DNA of 64,000 nt from assembly GCA_034003725.1 (NCBI GenBank), contig JAVEYB010000002.1, forward strand, positions 329,392 through 393,391, in the 5' to 3' direction. The stretch comes from Candidatus Zixiibacteriota bacterium. GTDB taxonomy: Bacteria; Zixibacteria; MSB-5A5; GN15; FEB-12. The notes under the pieces were generated by a model, which searched no databases, was not told where the DNA came from, and saw nothing but the letters and a program-made list of their open reading frames with translations. The position numbers and the translations under genes are program-made. The stretch's first letter is position 1. Each line of letters begins with the position of its first letter. Positions 9,216-19,231 of the stretch are shown piece after piece.

Positions 9216-10124
9216 ATGGACATCTACTCGAGTATAGCAAATGGTCCGTTACCCGTCCTTGCCGACGGCGCGATGGGTTCTTTGCTGCTTAACCGCATAA
9301 AACGCGATGACGAGCGATGGCGAGGGTGTTACCCCTGCTGCGAGATCCTGAACCTCACGGCGCCAGAGACAGTTACGAGTATTCATGCCGACTATATTCG
9401 CGCGGGTGCCCGACTGATTCGTTCCAACAGCTTTTGCGGCTCCCCACCGATGCTGGACCGATTCGGGCTCGCCGGATCATCACCCGACCTTAACCATCGA
9501 GCGGCCCGAATTGCATGCGACGCTCGAGACCGTTACGCGTCGCACGGCGAGGTTTGGGTGGCCGGCGTGGTCGGACCTGTCATTGTCGACGGCGCCGTCC
9601 AACAAGACGTAGAAGCTTCGTACGGAGAACAAGTTCGCAGCCTGCTCTCAGGGGGCGTTGATCTCATTCTGATTGAGACAGCTGTCTCGATGGACCAGGT
9701 TAGAAACGCTCTGAGTGCCCTGCGAAGTCTGCCCGATGGAAAGGGGGTTCCCGCATGGGTCTCTATCAGTGCTGGAATGGCATCGCTTGCATTTGACCAG
9801 GTGGTCGAGGTGTGCCGTACCTATCAAGTCTCGCTTTTAGGGGTCAACTGCGGTTCAGGACCAGAGTCGTTTGGATCCGACCTCGCCTCATTGACACAAT
9901 ACTATGACGGTCCCCTGTATTGCTCGCCGTCGGCCGGCATTCCCGATTCGACCGGTGCGGCGGCCCGCTATCCGATCAATGCAGGGAAATTCGTTACCGA
10001 GTTTGCGGCGCTCCTGCAATCATATCGTATATTGGTCGCAGGTGGTTGCTGTGGCACCACTCCTGAGTATATTGCCGAAATGCAGACGTTGCAGAGCGGC
10101 GCGATCGGAAAACTACGACCTTGA
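9216..10124 (+). CDS. homocysteine S-methyltransferase-family protein
   Basis: Cytoplasmic 302-aa protein of the Pfam S-methyl_trans family (BHMT, MmuM, MetH N-terminal domain). The three zinc-binding cysteines are present: Cys212 in GVNCG, and Cys278-Cys279 in GGCCGTTP. The N-terminal strand LADGAMGSLLL is typical. Expected chemistry is transfer of a methyl group to homocysteine zinc thiolate, giving methionine. The methyl donor (S-methylmethionine, betaine or other) cannot be read from the sequence. It stands alone between exported-protein genes, with no other methionine genes nearby and no recognisable SAM riboswitch in the short 5' gap. The ribosome binding site is weak. Confidence 0.8.
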   Translation: MDIYSSIANGPLPVLADGAMGSLLLNRIKRDDERWRGCYPCCEILNLTAPETVTSIHADYIRAGARLIRSNSFCGSPPMLDRFGLAGSSPDLNHRAARIACDARDRYASHGEVWVAGVVGPVIVDGAVQQDVEASYGEQVRSLLSGGVDLILIETAVSMDQVRNALSALRSLPDGKGVPAWVSISAGMASLAFDQVVEVCRTYQVSLLGVNCGSGPESFGSDLASLTQYYDGPLYCSPSAGIPDSTGAAARYPINAGKFVTEFAALLQSYRILVAGGCCGTTPEYIAEMQTLQSGAIGKLRP

Positions 10125-10176
10125 CTGGACATTTTGTGTGGCCGAATCGTTCTATAGTGATAAAAGGAAACCTCCC

Positions 10177-10203
10177 ATGCCTCCGGTTGGCGATTTGACA
10201 TGA
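10177..10203 (+). CDS. 8-codon leader mini-ORF overlapping the subtilase start
   Basis: ATG at 10177 encodes MPPVGDLT and stops at TGA 10201-10203. This forms an ATGA overlap with the ATG (10200) of the protease gene. The mini-ORF has a good AAAGGA at 10163-10168, whereas the protease ATG has no Shine-Dalgarno of its own. Ribosomes reaching the mini-ORF stop could re-initiate on the protease, so it may set translation of the whole three-gene operon. It could also be chance. Confidence 0.35.
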   Translation: MPPVGDLT

Positions 10204-13200
10204 CCTGGCGAACAACAACAGTGATTCACTCCGTGCTGGCCGTTTTGGCGGCGCTGGCATTCGCTGCCGATTCAGCCGGCCAACCGACGGCCCGCACCGG
10301 CCCCGTACCGGGCAGATTCATCGTGAAACTCCAGCCCCGCGTCAACGCCGCCACGGTTGCGGCATCGCTTGACAACCAGACGCTTTTTCAACGAGTAGTC
10401 GCAGAGATGCCGCTCGCGGCCGTGCCGGCCGCCCCTGAAGTTGACCGGTACTATATTTATGCAAGCCCGGACAGCACCCTGCGCGCTATCGATGTCATCG
10501 CCGCCGTCGGCGCCGACCGGGTCGCCCATGTCGAGCCCGACTATTATCTTGAATTATTTGAATTCCCCGCCGACAGTCTCTTCTCCAATCAGTGGGGGCT
10601 GTACAACTATGGTCAGCCGTATCTCGGTATTGACCGACTTCCGGGGATTGGCGATGACACCCTCGCCGTGAAATCGGGGCTTGTCGGCAAGGACATTCAC
10701 CTGGCTCCGTTTTATCTTTCACCGCCCGGTGATTCGAGCAGCATTATCGTGGGTGTGATCGATTCCGGGACCGACCTGCTCCATCCTGAGTTGAGTGGCC
10801 GATTGTGGCGCAATCCCGGCGAGATTCCGGGAAACGGACTTGATGACGATCACAACGGCTTGGTGGATGACACGCTCGGATATGACATGTCCGGCGATGA
10901 AGCAACGATCGTGGATATAGTCCCGGATAACGACCCAACGGACGAACACGGTCACGGCACACACATCGCGGGGATCATCGCCGCGAATAACGACGGTCGC
11001 GGCGTAGTGGGTATCGCACCGTGGGTCAAAATTCTCCCCGTCAAAATCCTCCCTAACGCGACCAGTGCCGTCGGGGCGGCAGCCATAATCTATGCCGTCA
11101 ATGCCGGCGCTAAAGTTCTCAATCTCAGTTGGGGTTCCCCATACGAGTCGCTGCTGTTGGAGGAAGCCATTACGTACGCCCGCCTGAATGGTGTCATGGT
11201 CGTAGCGGCAGCGGGCAATTCCGGCAGGCGGGAATTCTACTACCCTGCGAACACACCGGGCTCGTTCACCGTGGGCGCAGGTAACTCCCGCGGCCTGGTA
11301 ACTTACTTTTCTACCTACGGTGAGCACCTTGATCTAATCGCGCCGGGCGAAGACATTCTCTCGCTCAGGGCGGCAGGAACAGACATGTACGCCGAACAGG
11401 GCGAACCCGGTGTTCGCATCATCGGGTCGGACTCACGGTACTACCTGTCCGACGGTACATCGATGGCCGCTCCGGTCGTGGTCGGGGCCGCGGCCCTGCT
11501 CTGGTCGTACCGACCCGACCTGTCGCTGTCCGAACTCGAAGACATTCTGCGACTCGGCGCCACCGATCTCGTTGATCCCTTCGACGCCGGCGACACCTTG
11601 ATCGGATTTGATTCGCTGTCGGGGTGGGGATATCTCAACATAGCGGGGTCATATAATCTCCTCGATGAGGGCGGCATCGCGATCGTCGACCCGGGGCCCA
11701 GGACTCGTCATGTCGGTCCGGTCGCCATCCGGATCGCATCGGTGGCCGGTTATCTTGGAGGCTGGCGCCTCGATTATTCGGTCGGTATCGGATCAATCGA
11801 TTGGCAACCACTGGATTCCGGATCATTCCTTCCCCCCGACTCCGTTGCACACGTCTTTGAAAGCGCGCAGGTCTCCGGGTTCATAAACATGCGACTCACC
11901 GACGACAACGGCAGACAATCGATTGCTACCTTCATTTACAGCGGCTTCAACAACCTTGCTATCGACAGCCCCGTCAATGGAGCCGAGCTTCAGTATGCCG
12001 TCCCGATCATTGGTTCCGCATTCGGCCCGGACTATGACTCGCTCCGCGTGGAATACGAGACTCTGTCCCAGCCACCGACCGCGCTCTTTTCAACCTCCGC
12101 TGAATTCTTTGACAGCCTATTGTTCACGTGGAACCTTTCCGGAATTGAGGCCGGCGACTACACGGTGATTGTTCGAGGATTCTTCGGGCCGGAAGAATCG
12201 TCCGACAGCGTCGGAATAACTATCCTGAACTCCTTCGCTTCCGGCTGGCCACAGCAGCTGCCGGGCCGGGCCGCTCAAAGTCCGGTATGCGCCGACCTCG
12301 ATCGCGACGGCCTGCTGGAAATCGTCGTGGCATCCTCGTACGGCTTGCTGGTTTACCACAGCGATGGCACGGTGATGGACGGCTTCCCCGTCCTGCCCGG
12401 CGTTGATCTCCGATGTGTTCCCGCAATCTATGACGTCAATCACGATGGATACGACGATATCATCTGCACCAGCGGCGACGGCCTGCATGTGTTTGACAGG
12501 ACCGGGGCCTACGTAGACGGCTGGCCGCGAGACTGCGTGACGGGACAGCTCACGTTCGGGTTCCCAACGCCGTCGGTCGTACGACTGGGCGGGGCCGTGC
12601 CTGACAGCGCAATCGCTTTTATCAACAATCAAGGACGAATACTCGCATACGATTTCGAGGGTAATTCCCATTTCTACTCGATGAACGGGTGGTTCGCAGA
12701 CTTCGGTCCAAGCCCGAGCGTCTCGTTTTTCTATGGTGGCAATTCGGTGGTGTCTCACGACCTCAACGGCGATAATTTGCCGGAGGTGGTGGCGACCTAC
12801 TCCAATTCCCTCCCCCATGCCGGAAACGCCGTGTTTGATGCCCGGACCGGCCAGACCGCATGGGATTTGGTGAGCCCATTGACGATGGACGCCAACGTCG
12901 TCTACGGCTCGATCATGGCCGACCTGAACGGCGACGACCTTCCGGAAATCATCACCACCGGCTATCGCGATAATTCATCCCGTACGATCTGGGCCAAAAC
13001 GCTCGGTGTCGTGGATCTTCCCGGGTGGCCGATCACCATACCTGAACTCGGCGGGTGGCTGGGGAACATCCCGACTGTCGCCGATCTCGACATGGACGGT
13101 ACCCCCGAGGTCCTGTGCACGTTTTTCGAGTTTGACATTGCGGGTCTTTATATCTTCAGTGCTGACGGCACGCCATATTCGCAGTTGAGCGGACGACCGT

Positions 13201-13886
13201 ACGGCGAAGCGTTCTACTTCCCATCGACACTGGGTCCGCCGATCGTCGCCGATCTGCTTGGCGACGAAGCCCCTGAGGTCGTCATGAGAGGGGGCTACAT
13301 CCTTCCGGGCACCGGCAATGAGAAGCTCATAATCGTGGATAATCGTGGTGAGCTCGTGCCCGGCTGGCCCATTGACACTCCTAATCGCCCGAGCACGGTG
13401 TTCTCCACGGCGTATGCACCGTATGTCGAGGACCTCGATGGCGATGGGTTGGTGGAACTGGTGATGTTCGGCGACGACAATCAGGTGTATGTCTGGGACT
13501 TCACGTCGTCGTCTCGGAACGGTGCAAACCGAGGGCGACTGTATGTTGATGCCGTGAATTCCGGAGTCCTGGGCATCAACGATATCCCTACCGATGCTTC
13601 AGACAATCCGCCGTCGGTTCCTTTGACGTTTGAACTTTCTCAGAACTACCCGAATCCGTTCAATCCGTCCACCATAATCGAGTTTGAACTCCCCGCACGA
13701 GCGGAAACGAAAGTCGAGGTCTTCAATATTCTGGGGCAACGGCTTCTTACGTTGGTCGATGAAACGTTGTCGGCCGGGCGCCACGCCGTACTGTTTGACG
13801 GTTCCGGGTATGCATCGGGGGTGTACCTCTATCGGCTGAAAGCGGGAGAACTCGAAATGACCAGAAAGATGGTGTTGGTCAAATGA
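10200..13886 (+). CDS. secreted S8 subtilisin-like protease with FG-GAP repeats and Por/T9SS-type tail
   Basis: Exported serine protease of 1,228 aa. Signal peptide about 1-27 and propeptide about 35-120. The catalytic triad is complete: Asp188 (VIDSGTD), His252 (HGHGTHIAG) and Ser421 (DGTSMAAP), with oxyanion Asn340 (AAAGN). Residues about 690-1120 hold at least six FG-GAP/VCBS-type units (DLDRDGLLEIVV, DVNHDGYDDIIC, DLNGDNLPEVVA, DLNGDDLPEIIT and others), expected to form a calcium-binding propeller. The C-terminus (about 1143-1228) is a secretion/sorting domain with NYPNPFNPSTII, FNILGQ and the final RKMVLVK. The start lies inside an ATGA overlap with a mini-ORF and has no clear Shine-Dalgarno. 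First gene of an overlapping three-gene operon. Confidence 0.9.
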   Translation: MTWRTTTVIHSVLAVLAALAFAADSAGQPTARTGPVPGRFIVKLQPRVNAATVAASLDNQTLFQRVVAEMPLAAVPAAPEVDRYYIYASPDSTLRAIDVIAAVGADRVAHVEPDYYLELFEFPADSLFSNQWGLYNYGQPYLGIDRLPGIGDDTLAVKSGLVGKDIHLAPFYLSPPGDSSSIIVGVIDSGTDLLHPELSGRLWRNPGEIPGNGLDDDHNGLVDDTLGYDMSGDEATIVDIVPDNDPTDEHGHGTHIAGIIAANNDGRGVVGIAPWVKILPVKILPNATSAVGAAAIIYAVNAGAKVLNLSWGSPYESLLLEEAITYARLNGVMVVAAAGNSGRREFYYPANTPGSFTVGAGNSRGLVTYFSTYGEHLDLIAPGEDILSLRAAGTDMYAEQGEPGVRIIGSDSRYYLSDGTSMAAPVVVGAAALLWSYRPDLSLSELEDILRLGATDLVDPFDAGDTLIGFDSLSGWGYLNIAGSYNLLDEGGIAIVDPGPRTRHVGPVAIRIASVAGYLGGWRLDYSVGIGSIDWQPLDSGSFLPPDSVAHVFESAQVSGFINMRLTDDNGRQSIATFIYSGFNNLAIDSPVNGAELQYAVPIIGSAFGPDYDSLRVEYETLSQPPTALFSTSAEFFDSLLFTWNLSGIEAGDYTVIVRGFFGPEESSDSVGITILNSFASGWPQQLPGRAAQSPVCADLDRDGLLEIVVASSYGLLVYHSDGTVMDGFPVLPGVDLRCVPAIYDVNHDGYDDIICTSGDGLHVFDRTGAYVDGWPRDCVTGQLTFGFPTPSVVRLGGAVPDSAIAFINNQGRILAYDFEGNSHFYSMNGWFADFGPSPSVSFFYGGNSVVSHDLNGDNLPEVVATYSNSLPHAGNAVFDARTGQTAWDLVSPLTMDANVVYGSIMADLNGDDLPEIITTGYRDNSSRTIWAKTLGVVDLPGWPITIPELGGWLGNIPTVADLDMDGTPEVLCTFFEFDIAGLYIFSADGTPYSQLSGRPYGEAFYFPSTLGPPIVADLLGDEAPEVVMRGGYILPGTGNEKLIIVDNRGELVPGWPIDTPNRPSTVFSTAYAPYVEDLDGDGLVELVMFGDDNQVYVWDFTSSSRNGANRGRLYVDAVNSGVLGINDIPTDASDNPPSVPLTFELSQNYPNPFNPSTIIEFELPARAETKVEVFNILGQRLLTLVDETLSAGRHAVLFDGSGYASGVYLYRLKAGELEMTRKMVLVK

Positions 13887-16036
13887 TGCGCCGCCTGTGC
13901 CTGACAGTGATACTCGGGTTGCTGTGGTCGCCGGTTGCAGCGGTAATTCCCGGAACTCCGGACCATACGCTCTTGTGGAACAACTTCAGCGCCGTTTCGG
14001 TGGTCGACAACTTCGCCGTTACTTCTTCGCCGTCCGGCCTCGCCGTATTCACGCGAAATGACAGCACCGGCTACTACCGACAGGTGAATCAGCTTTTCCT
14101 TCCGGTATATCCGATTTCTCACAAACGGTACGACTCGGTACTGGTCGTGCGAACCGATGCCGACATCCTCTACTTCGTTAACCTGAACGCACTGCCGTCG
14201 CTGGAAATCATGGGAGAGGCCGATCTGGCCGGTCCGTTCGAAGACTTCGCTGTGATTGACCAGGACCTGTACGTCGCGAAAGGATTCGACGGGCTTTGGC
14301 GGTATCGCTTATCCGGGTTCGACAATCCTCAGTTCGCGGACTCAAGCATGCTGGGAATTCACTATACACGGGTCGAATCCTACGGCAGCGAATTGTATGC
14401 GCTCGATGATTACAACGGAATCCTCCGCCACGACATTCGGACTGACGGAGTTCCGGTGTATCGTGACTATCTATTTCTCCCGTTTCAGGCGACATCCTTC
14501 GTTCGCTCGGATTCGCTGCTCGTTGTACCCGTCACAGGATCTCGGTTGTTGATTGCCGATGTCTCACTTTCGCCCCCGGCGCTGATCGACACCGTGCCGC
14601 TGCTTTTCCCGGCGTCGAGGGTTTTCGCGAGCGACGACCTCGTGGCCGTATTCAATCGAAACGCGCCGACTATAGAGATTTTCGATCTCAACGATCGTAT
14701 CCCCGTCGTGACCCAGCTCGCGCAGCTGCCTGACACGTCGCTGAATGGCGAGATGTTCAGCCGTTCCGACTCAACGCTGCTGATCCTTCCGGGAAGCGAT
14801 GGCGGACTCGCGACGTATCGGATCGCTGCAGGAATCGCCGATCCAGTTGGCCAGAGCGTACTGGAACGACCGGGACCGGTTACAGCTCTCTCTGTACGAG
14901 ACGGCAGACTCTTCACCGGCGGGGCGAAAAACCCGTTGGAATCTTACACATTGGCGGGCGACGGTGAACCCGTCTATGACACGACCTTCTACGCCGGCCT
15001 CCGGGGAATCGGGGGCCTGGAATTCAACGGCGATACGATGTTTGTGATGTATGCCGATCTGACCCGCATCTTCATGATCGACCTCACCAACGATACGCTG
15101 CCGTTTCTGGGATCGGTCTCTCCTCAGGTGACTGGCATTCGTAAGATTTTCATGGCGAATCGACCGATCGATACGCTCGGTGCATTATTCGCGGTAGGAT
15201 CCAATGGGATCGAACTCTTCTCGATTTCCGACTCCGCCGGCGTGGCCTCACGGGGTATTCTGAATTCGCTGGATGGCATCACTGGCGCTGCCTTCCTCGA
15301 CTCTCTCCTGTTCGTTGCCTCGAACAAAACCGGTGTTCGCGTCTACCGCCTCTTCAACAATTTCACGGTCGAGTATCGCTCCAGCATCTCGTTTGGCGTT
15401 CAGCCGTCCCATATCACCGTTTTCGGTAACCGCCTGTTTGCTTTCGCCGGACGAGATTTGCTCGTGTACGCCGTATCCGACCCGCGCCAGATTGAACTCG
15501 ACACGACCATATTTCTCCCACGGCCGGTAACGCAGTCGTCGATCGACGGCTCGCTTATGTACACAGTCGGACCGTCCGGTATGTCCGTATTCGACCTTGG
15601 TGGCTCGGAACCCGTCTTGCTCGACGAGGGAGGACTTCCCGGAAACCTGATTTCCGTTCACCACGGGCTGGCAGCTGTCAGCGACGGGCACGCGCTGAAT
15701 ATCTTCAGAGTCCTTGGCACGCCTACGGATGTCATTGACGACGATTTGGTGCTGCCTCGCATCGCGCAGTTGTACCAGAACTACCCAAACCCGTTTAATC
15801 CGTCCACAACTATCGGTTTCTCTCTCGGCGCGCGTACTGATGTCTCTCTATCGATATACAATATCCTCGGGCAACAGGTGGCTGTCCTGATCGATGATGT
15901 CCGGCCGGCGGGAGACTATCAGATTGTCTGGGACGGACGGGACGAGCGCGGGGTTCCGGTCGCGAGCGGAGTGTACTTCTACCGCCTGGTCACCCGCGAT
16001 GTCAGCGAATCCCGCAAGATGATCCTGGTTAAATGA
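13883..16036 (+). CDS. secreted beta-propeller-like protein with Por/T9SS-type tail
   Basis: 717 aa. Signal peptide about 1-20. The body (about 25-620) is made of short beta-rich repeats such as LYVAKGFDGLWRYRL, SELYALDDYNGILRH and LLFVASNKTGVRVYRL, resembling LVIVD-type propeller blades. The C-terminal about 85 residues form a sorting domain (LYQNYPNPFNPSTTIGF, YNILGQQV, GVYFYRL, final RKMILVK). The ATG overlaps the stop of the upstream subtilase by 4 nt (ATGA), so the two are translationally coupled. No catalytic motif was seen. It may be a binding or display protein working with the protease; that is inference. Confidence 0.75.
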   Translation: MMRRLCLTVILGLLWSPVAAVIPGTPDHTLLWNNFSAVSVVDNFAVTSSPSGLAVFTRNDSTGYYRQVNQLFLPVYPISHKRYDSVLVVRTDADILYFVNLNALPSLEIMGEADLAGPFEDFAVIDQDLYVAKGFDGLWRYRLSGFDNPQFADSSMLGIHYTRVESYGSELYALDDYNGILRHDIRTDGVPVYRDYLFLPFQATSFVRSDSLLVVPVTGSRLLIADVSLSPPALIDTVPLLFPASRVFASDDLVAVFNRNAPTIEIFDLNDRIPVVTQLAQLPDTSLNGEMFSRSDSTLLILPGSDGGLATYRIAAGIADPVGQSVLERPGPVTALSVRDGRLFTGGAKNPLESYTLAGDGEPVYDTTFYAGLRGIGGLEFNGDTMFVMYADLTRIFMIDLTNDTLPFLGSVSPQVTGIRKIFMANRPIDTLGALFAVGSNGIELFSISDSAGVASRGILNSLDGITGAAFLDSLLFVASNKTGVRVYRLFNNFTVEYRSSISFGVQPSHITVFGNRLFAFAGRDLLVYAVSDPRQIELDTTIFLPRPVTQSSIDGSLMYTVGPSGMSVFDLGGSEPVLLDEGGLPGNLISVHHGLAAVSDGHALNIFRVLGTPTDVIDDDLVLPRIAQLYQNYPNPFNPSTTIGFSLGARTDVSLSIYNILGQQVAVLIDDVRPAGDYQIVWDGRDERGVPVASGVYFYRLVTRDVSESRKMILVK

Positions 16037-16047
16037 GCGTGTGAGCG

Positions 16048-18618
16048 ATGCGCCCCTTTCATTGTATCATAGTTCTCTCGCTGCTGGTGCTTCCTGTGGG
16101 CTCGGTCTCTTCGGCCGATTTCTCGGTCACGACCGGTGTCGACCAGCCGGATCAGCATCCCGGTGACGGTATCTGTGAAAGCGGGGCGGGCTGCACCCTG
16201 AGGGCGGCCGTCCAGGAAGCCAACGCACTGCCCGGCGTTGACACGATTCAGGTATCGATTGGCGCCTCGCCCATCCGCATTTTGCTCGGCCCAGTCACGC
16301 TCACCGACAACTACACCGTGATCGCCGGGGACGGCGGCCTGCCCGTCATAGACGGAATCGATAACATCTTCGAGGCGCCATCGCTGTTGATCCGAGCGGA
16401 CAGTTGTGTCGTCACCGGTCTCTGGTTCCGTCGATCCCGTGGCGACGCATTGAGAATCGAGGGTGCATGGAACCGAATCGGAGGATTCTCCGCCTCCGAC
16501 CGTGTCCTGTTCACCGCGAACGGTCTGGACAAAAACGACGCCGCTGCCGTCAAAATCACCGGCACCACCGCATCCGATAACCAGATCATCGGGTGCCTGA
16601 TTGGATCCTACGGCAACGGGATGATGGTGGACGGAAATGAAATCGGTATTACCGTCACTGACAGCGCCCGCAATAACTACATAGGCGATACGACCGGAAC
16701 CGTCAGCACGATAGTTGTCGACAACGCGCGGTACGGTGTGTGGATCACCGGTGGCGCGTACGGCACCGTCGTCAGTAACTGCCATGTGGGAATACTTGCC
16801 GACGGCGTGTCGCCATCTGGCAACGGCTGGGGCGGTATCCGGATCGACGGCGGCGCCCGAAGAAATCACGTCGGTGGTTCTTCCGAATCGAGACGCTGCC
16901 TCGTCGGCGGCAATTCCGGCAACGGCGTTACTATTGCCGGTCCCACGACCGCTCAGAACAGAATACACGGATGCCATATCGGACTCGACATCAACGGTCT
17001 GGTCTCGGTCGGCAATCGAGGAGACGGCGTGGCGATTCTCGGTGCATCGGACAATACCGTGGGCGGTTCGTCACCGGGAGACCGCAATCTCATCTCATCT
17101 AATCGTGGTGACGGTGTACTCATTGCCGGATTGGAAGCGCGACAGAACCTGATCGCAGGGAATTACGTCGGGGTTGACATCGATGGACGGAGAACGCGAG
17201 GAAACGGTCTCGATTCAGGGCACGGAATAACGGTCACCGACGGTGCATCCCGGAACACGATCGGCGGTAACGGTCCCCTCATGCGAAATGTAGTCTCTGG
17301 CCAGTTGTTGTTCGGCATCATGTTATCCGGGGCACATGACAATACCGTCGCCGGCAACTTCGTGGGGTGCAATTCCGAAGGAACGTTCTCGGTACCGAAC
17401 GGCGCGGGCATCGTCGTCTGTAGCAGCGCCACAGGCAACACGATCGGCGGTAGTACGATCGGCGAACGCAACCTTGTCTCCGGCAACTGGGGCGATATTT
17501 TCCCCTACGGAAGCGGGCTCATGCTGCTTGACCCGGGCACAACGGGAAACGCCGTCCTCGGGAACTTCATCGGAACCGATACCAGCGGGGCGCGGTCTGT
17601 ACCCAACCGGGAAGCCGGGGTTCTAATTGGACAAGGCGCTTCTTACAACAACATCGGTGGATCTTTCCCCGGCGAAGGAAACGTCATCTCGGGGAACGGG
17701 TTCGGTACGCTTCTGCCCACGCTCGGACGGGGCATACATGTCTTTGGAACGGGAACGGTCGGCAATCGGATTGCCGGCAACCGGATCGGAACCACGGCGG
17801 ACGGAACCGCTGCACTGCGCAATTATGGACACGGAATCGCTGTCCTTGCCGGGGCGGAAGGTACCGTTATCGGCGGCACGGATGTGACGTCTGAAAATCG
17901 GATCGCCCGAAACAGCTACCATGGAATCTACATCGCGGATCGAACCACCCGATTTACTACGATACGATTTAATGTCATAGGACCAAACGACTCAACCTCA
18001 ATCGTCATAGCGGACAGCGCTCAGGAGTCAATCGCACCACCGCAGTTGATTGCTGCCACCATAGCATCGGTCAGCGGCCATTCAGCACCGCCAGGCGGAA
18101 CGGTGGATTTCTACGCAACGTCCTCGGGCGTACTCAAGGCCGGCACTTCCGCCGTACGATACGTCGCCGGCGCCGTCGCTGACCACCTGGGCAACTTCTC
18201 GGCTTCCGTAATCGATGTTCACCCGGGTGACTCACTCACGGCCATTGCGACCGATGTCCGGGGCAACTCATCGGCCCTCGCGGTCCCGGTTGCAGTTGCT
18301 GAGGTAACCGACTTTGCCGATGTGGAAACACTCGCGCCGGCCTCATTTGCGTTGTTCCAGAACTTCCCAAACCCGTTCAATCCCTCGACGACCATCCGGT
18401 ACACCCTGCCGCTCGCTTCATCGGTGGAACTGGAGATTGTCAATGTACTCGGGCAACGGGTGAAAACGCTGGTTCGGACATACCAGCCCGCTGGTGAATA
18501 CTCGATCGAATGGGATGGGAGTAACGACGACGGCGCGCAAGTAGCCGGGGGCGTGTATCTTTACCGGCTATCGTCCGATCAAAACACCGTGACTCGCAAG
18601 ATGCTGCTTCTCAAGTAG
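16048..18618 (+). CDS. secreted CSLREA/right-handed beta-helix protein with Por/T9SS-type tail
   Basis: 856 aa. Signal peptide about 1-22. A CSLREA-type N-terminal motif follows (GDGICE ... CTLRAAVQEANA, about 45-75). A long parallel beta-helix comes next, with many copies of an N-x-IGG ... NLISGN / NRIAGN / GNFIGT repeat (about 100-650). After a short Ig-like stretch, the sorting domain carries LFQNFPNPFNPSTTIRY, VNVLGQRV, GVYLYRL and final RKMLLLK (about 770-856). It lies 11 nt after the preceding stop, third in the operon. Beta-helix proteins of this kind are often surface polysaccharide-binding or lyase-like proteins. No lyase active-site pattern was recognised. Confidence 0.8.
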   Translation: MRPFHCIIVLSLLVLPVGSVSSADFSVTTGVDQPDQHPGDGICESGAGCTLRAAVQEANALPGVDTIQVSIGASPIRILLGPVTLTDNYTVIAGDGGLPVIDGIDNIFEAPSLLIRADSCVVTGLWFRRSRGDALRIEGAWNRIGGFSASDRVLFTANGLDKNDAAAVKITGTTASDNQIIGCLIGSYGNGMMVDGNEIGITVTDSARNNYIGDTTGTVSTIVVDNARYGVWITGGAYGTVVSNCHVGILADGVSPSGNGWGGIRIDGGARRNHVGGSSESRRCLVGGNSGNGVTIAGPTTAQNRIHGCHIGLDINGLVSVGNRGDGVAILGASDNTVGGSSPGDRNLISSNRGDGVLIAGLEARQNLIAGNYVGVDIDGRRTRGNGLDSGHGITVTDGASRNTIGGNGPLMRNVVSGQLLFGIMLSGAHDNTVAGNFVGCNSEGTFSVPNGAGIVVCSSATGNTIGGSTIGERNLVSGNWGDIFPYGSGLMLLDPGTTGNAVLGNFIGTDTSGARSVPNREAGVLIGQGASYNNIGGSFPGEGNVISGNGFGTLLPTLGRGIHVFGTGTVGNRIAGNRIGTTADGTAALRNYGHGIAVLAGAEGTVIGGTDVTSENRIARNSYHGIYIADRTTRFTTIRFNVIGPNDSTSIVIADSAQESIAPPQLIAATIASVSGHSAPPGGTVDFYATSSGVLKAGTSAVRYVAGAVADHLGNFSASVIDVHPGDSLTAIATDVRGNSSALAVPVAVAEVTDFADVETLAPASFALFQNFPNPFNPSTTIRYTLPLASSVELEIVNVLGQRVKTLVRTYQPAGEYSIEWDGSNDDGAQVAGGVYLYRLSSDQNTVTRKMLLLK

Positions 18619-18638
18619 CAACTATGTTTATTCTGAGA

Positions 18639-19115
18639 TTACTCGTAGTCGTTCATCAGCTTCAGAATAATCTTCCATTCCTCCGGTTTCACCGGCTGGA
18701 CCGATAGCCGACTTCCCCGCTGAACAACCATCATGTCTTCCAGGCCGGGGGTCTGCTTCTCAACGGACAGGGGGAGAACCCGGCAAAGTCTTTTCTTCAA
18801 CGTCACATCGACCATGTACCAGATAGGATTGTCCGGTGACGCTTTCGGATCAAAGTGTTCAGACTCCGGATCCCACGCCGTATGGTCCGGATAGCCCGCT
18901 CGGCTGACGACACAAATGCCCGCAATCCCGGTGGGGTCGGCGCTGCTATGATAGAAAAATGCCTCATCCCCCATTTTCACGTCGTCTCGCAATGTGTTAC
19001 GAGCCTGATAATTACGAACGCCGTCCCAGTGCTCCGTCTGGTTTGGAGCAGCCCGAAGATGATCTATCGAGAAACAGTCGGGCTCTGACTTCAACAGCCA
19101 GTATCTCTTCGCCAT
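18639..19115 (-). CDS. EVE-domain protein
   Basis: About 158 aa. It begins MAKRYWLLKSEPD and contains WDGVRNYQARN, GDEAFFYHS and WYMVDV, the signature of EVE/thymocyte nuclear protein 1-like domains, which bind modified bases (5-methylcytosine, 6-methyladenine) in DNA or RNA. The frame stays open upstream to 19238, but the start at 19115 is preferred. It has GGAGG and AAAGGA just upstream, the family begins there, and the extension would run into the promoter region of the divergent gene. It ends 20 nt from the beta-helix gene (convergent). The cellular target is unknown. Confidence 0.85.
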   Translation of the reverse strand: MAKRYWLLKSEPDCFSIDHLRAAPNQTEHWDGVRNYQARNTLRDDVKMGDEAFFYHSSADPTGIAGICVVSRAGYPDHTAWDPESEHFDPKASPDNPIWYMVDVTLKKRLCRVLPLSVEKQTPGLEDMMVVQRGSRLSVQPVKPEEWKIILKLMNDYE

Positions 19116-19231
19116 TCCTTTTATCGCCTCCTTCGGTGGACGAGGACCCAACGCCTCACCGCGGATGATACCCGCGCCGCCAAAGTTAGTCAAGAATTCA
19201 TATAATGCCAAATGCTCCAACGAGATGGCGG

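Noticed and set aside
16048-18618. CRISPR-like repeats in the beta-helix gene
   Set aside because: The periodic similarity is at protein level (IGG/SGN coils), with variable DNA spacing and no spacer structure.
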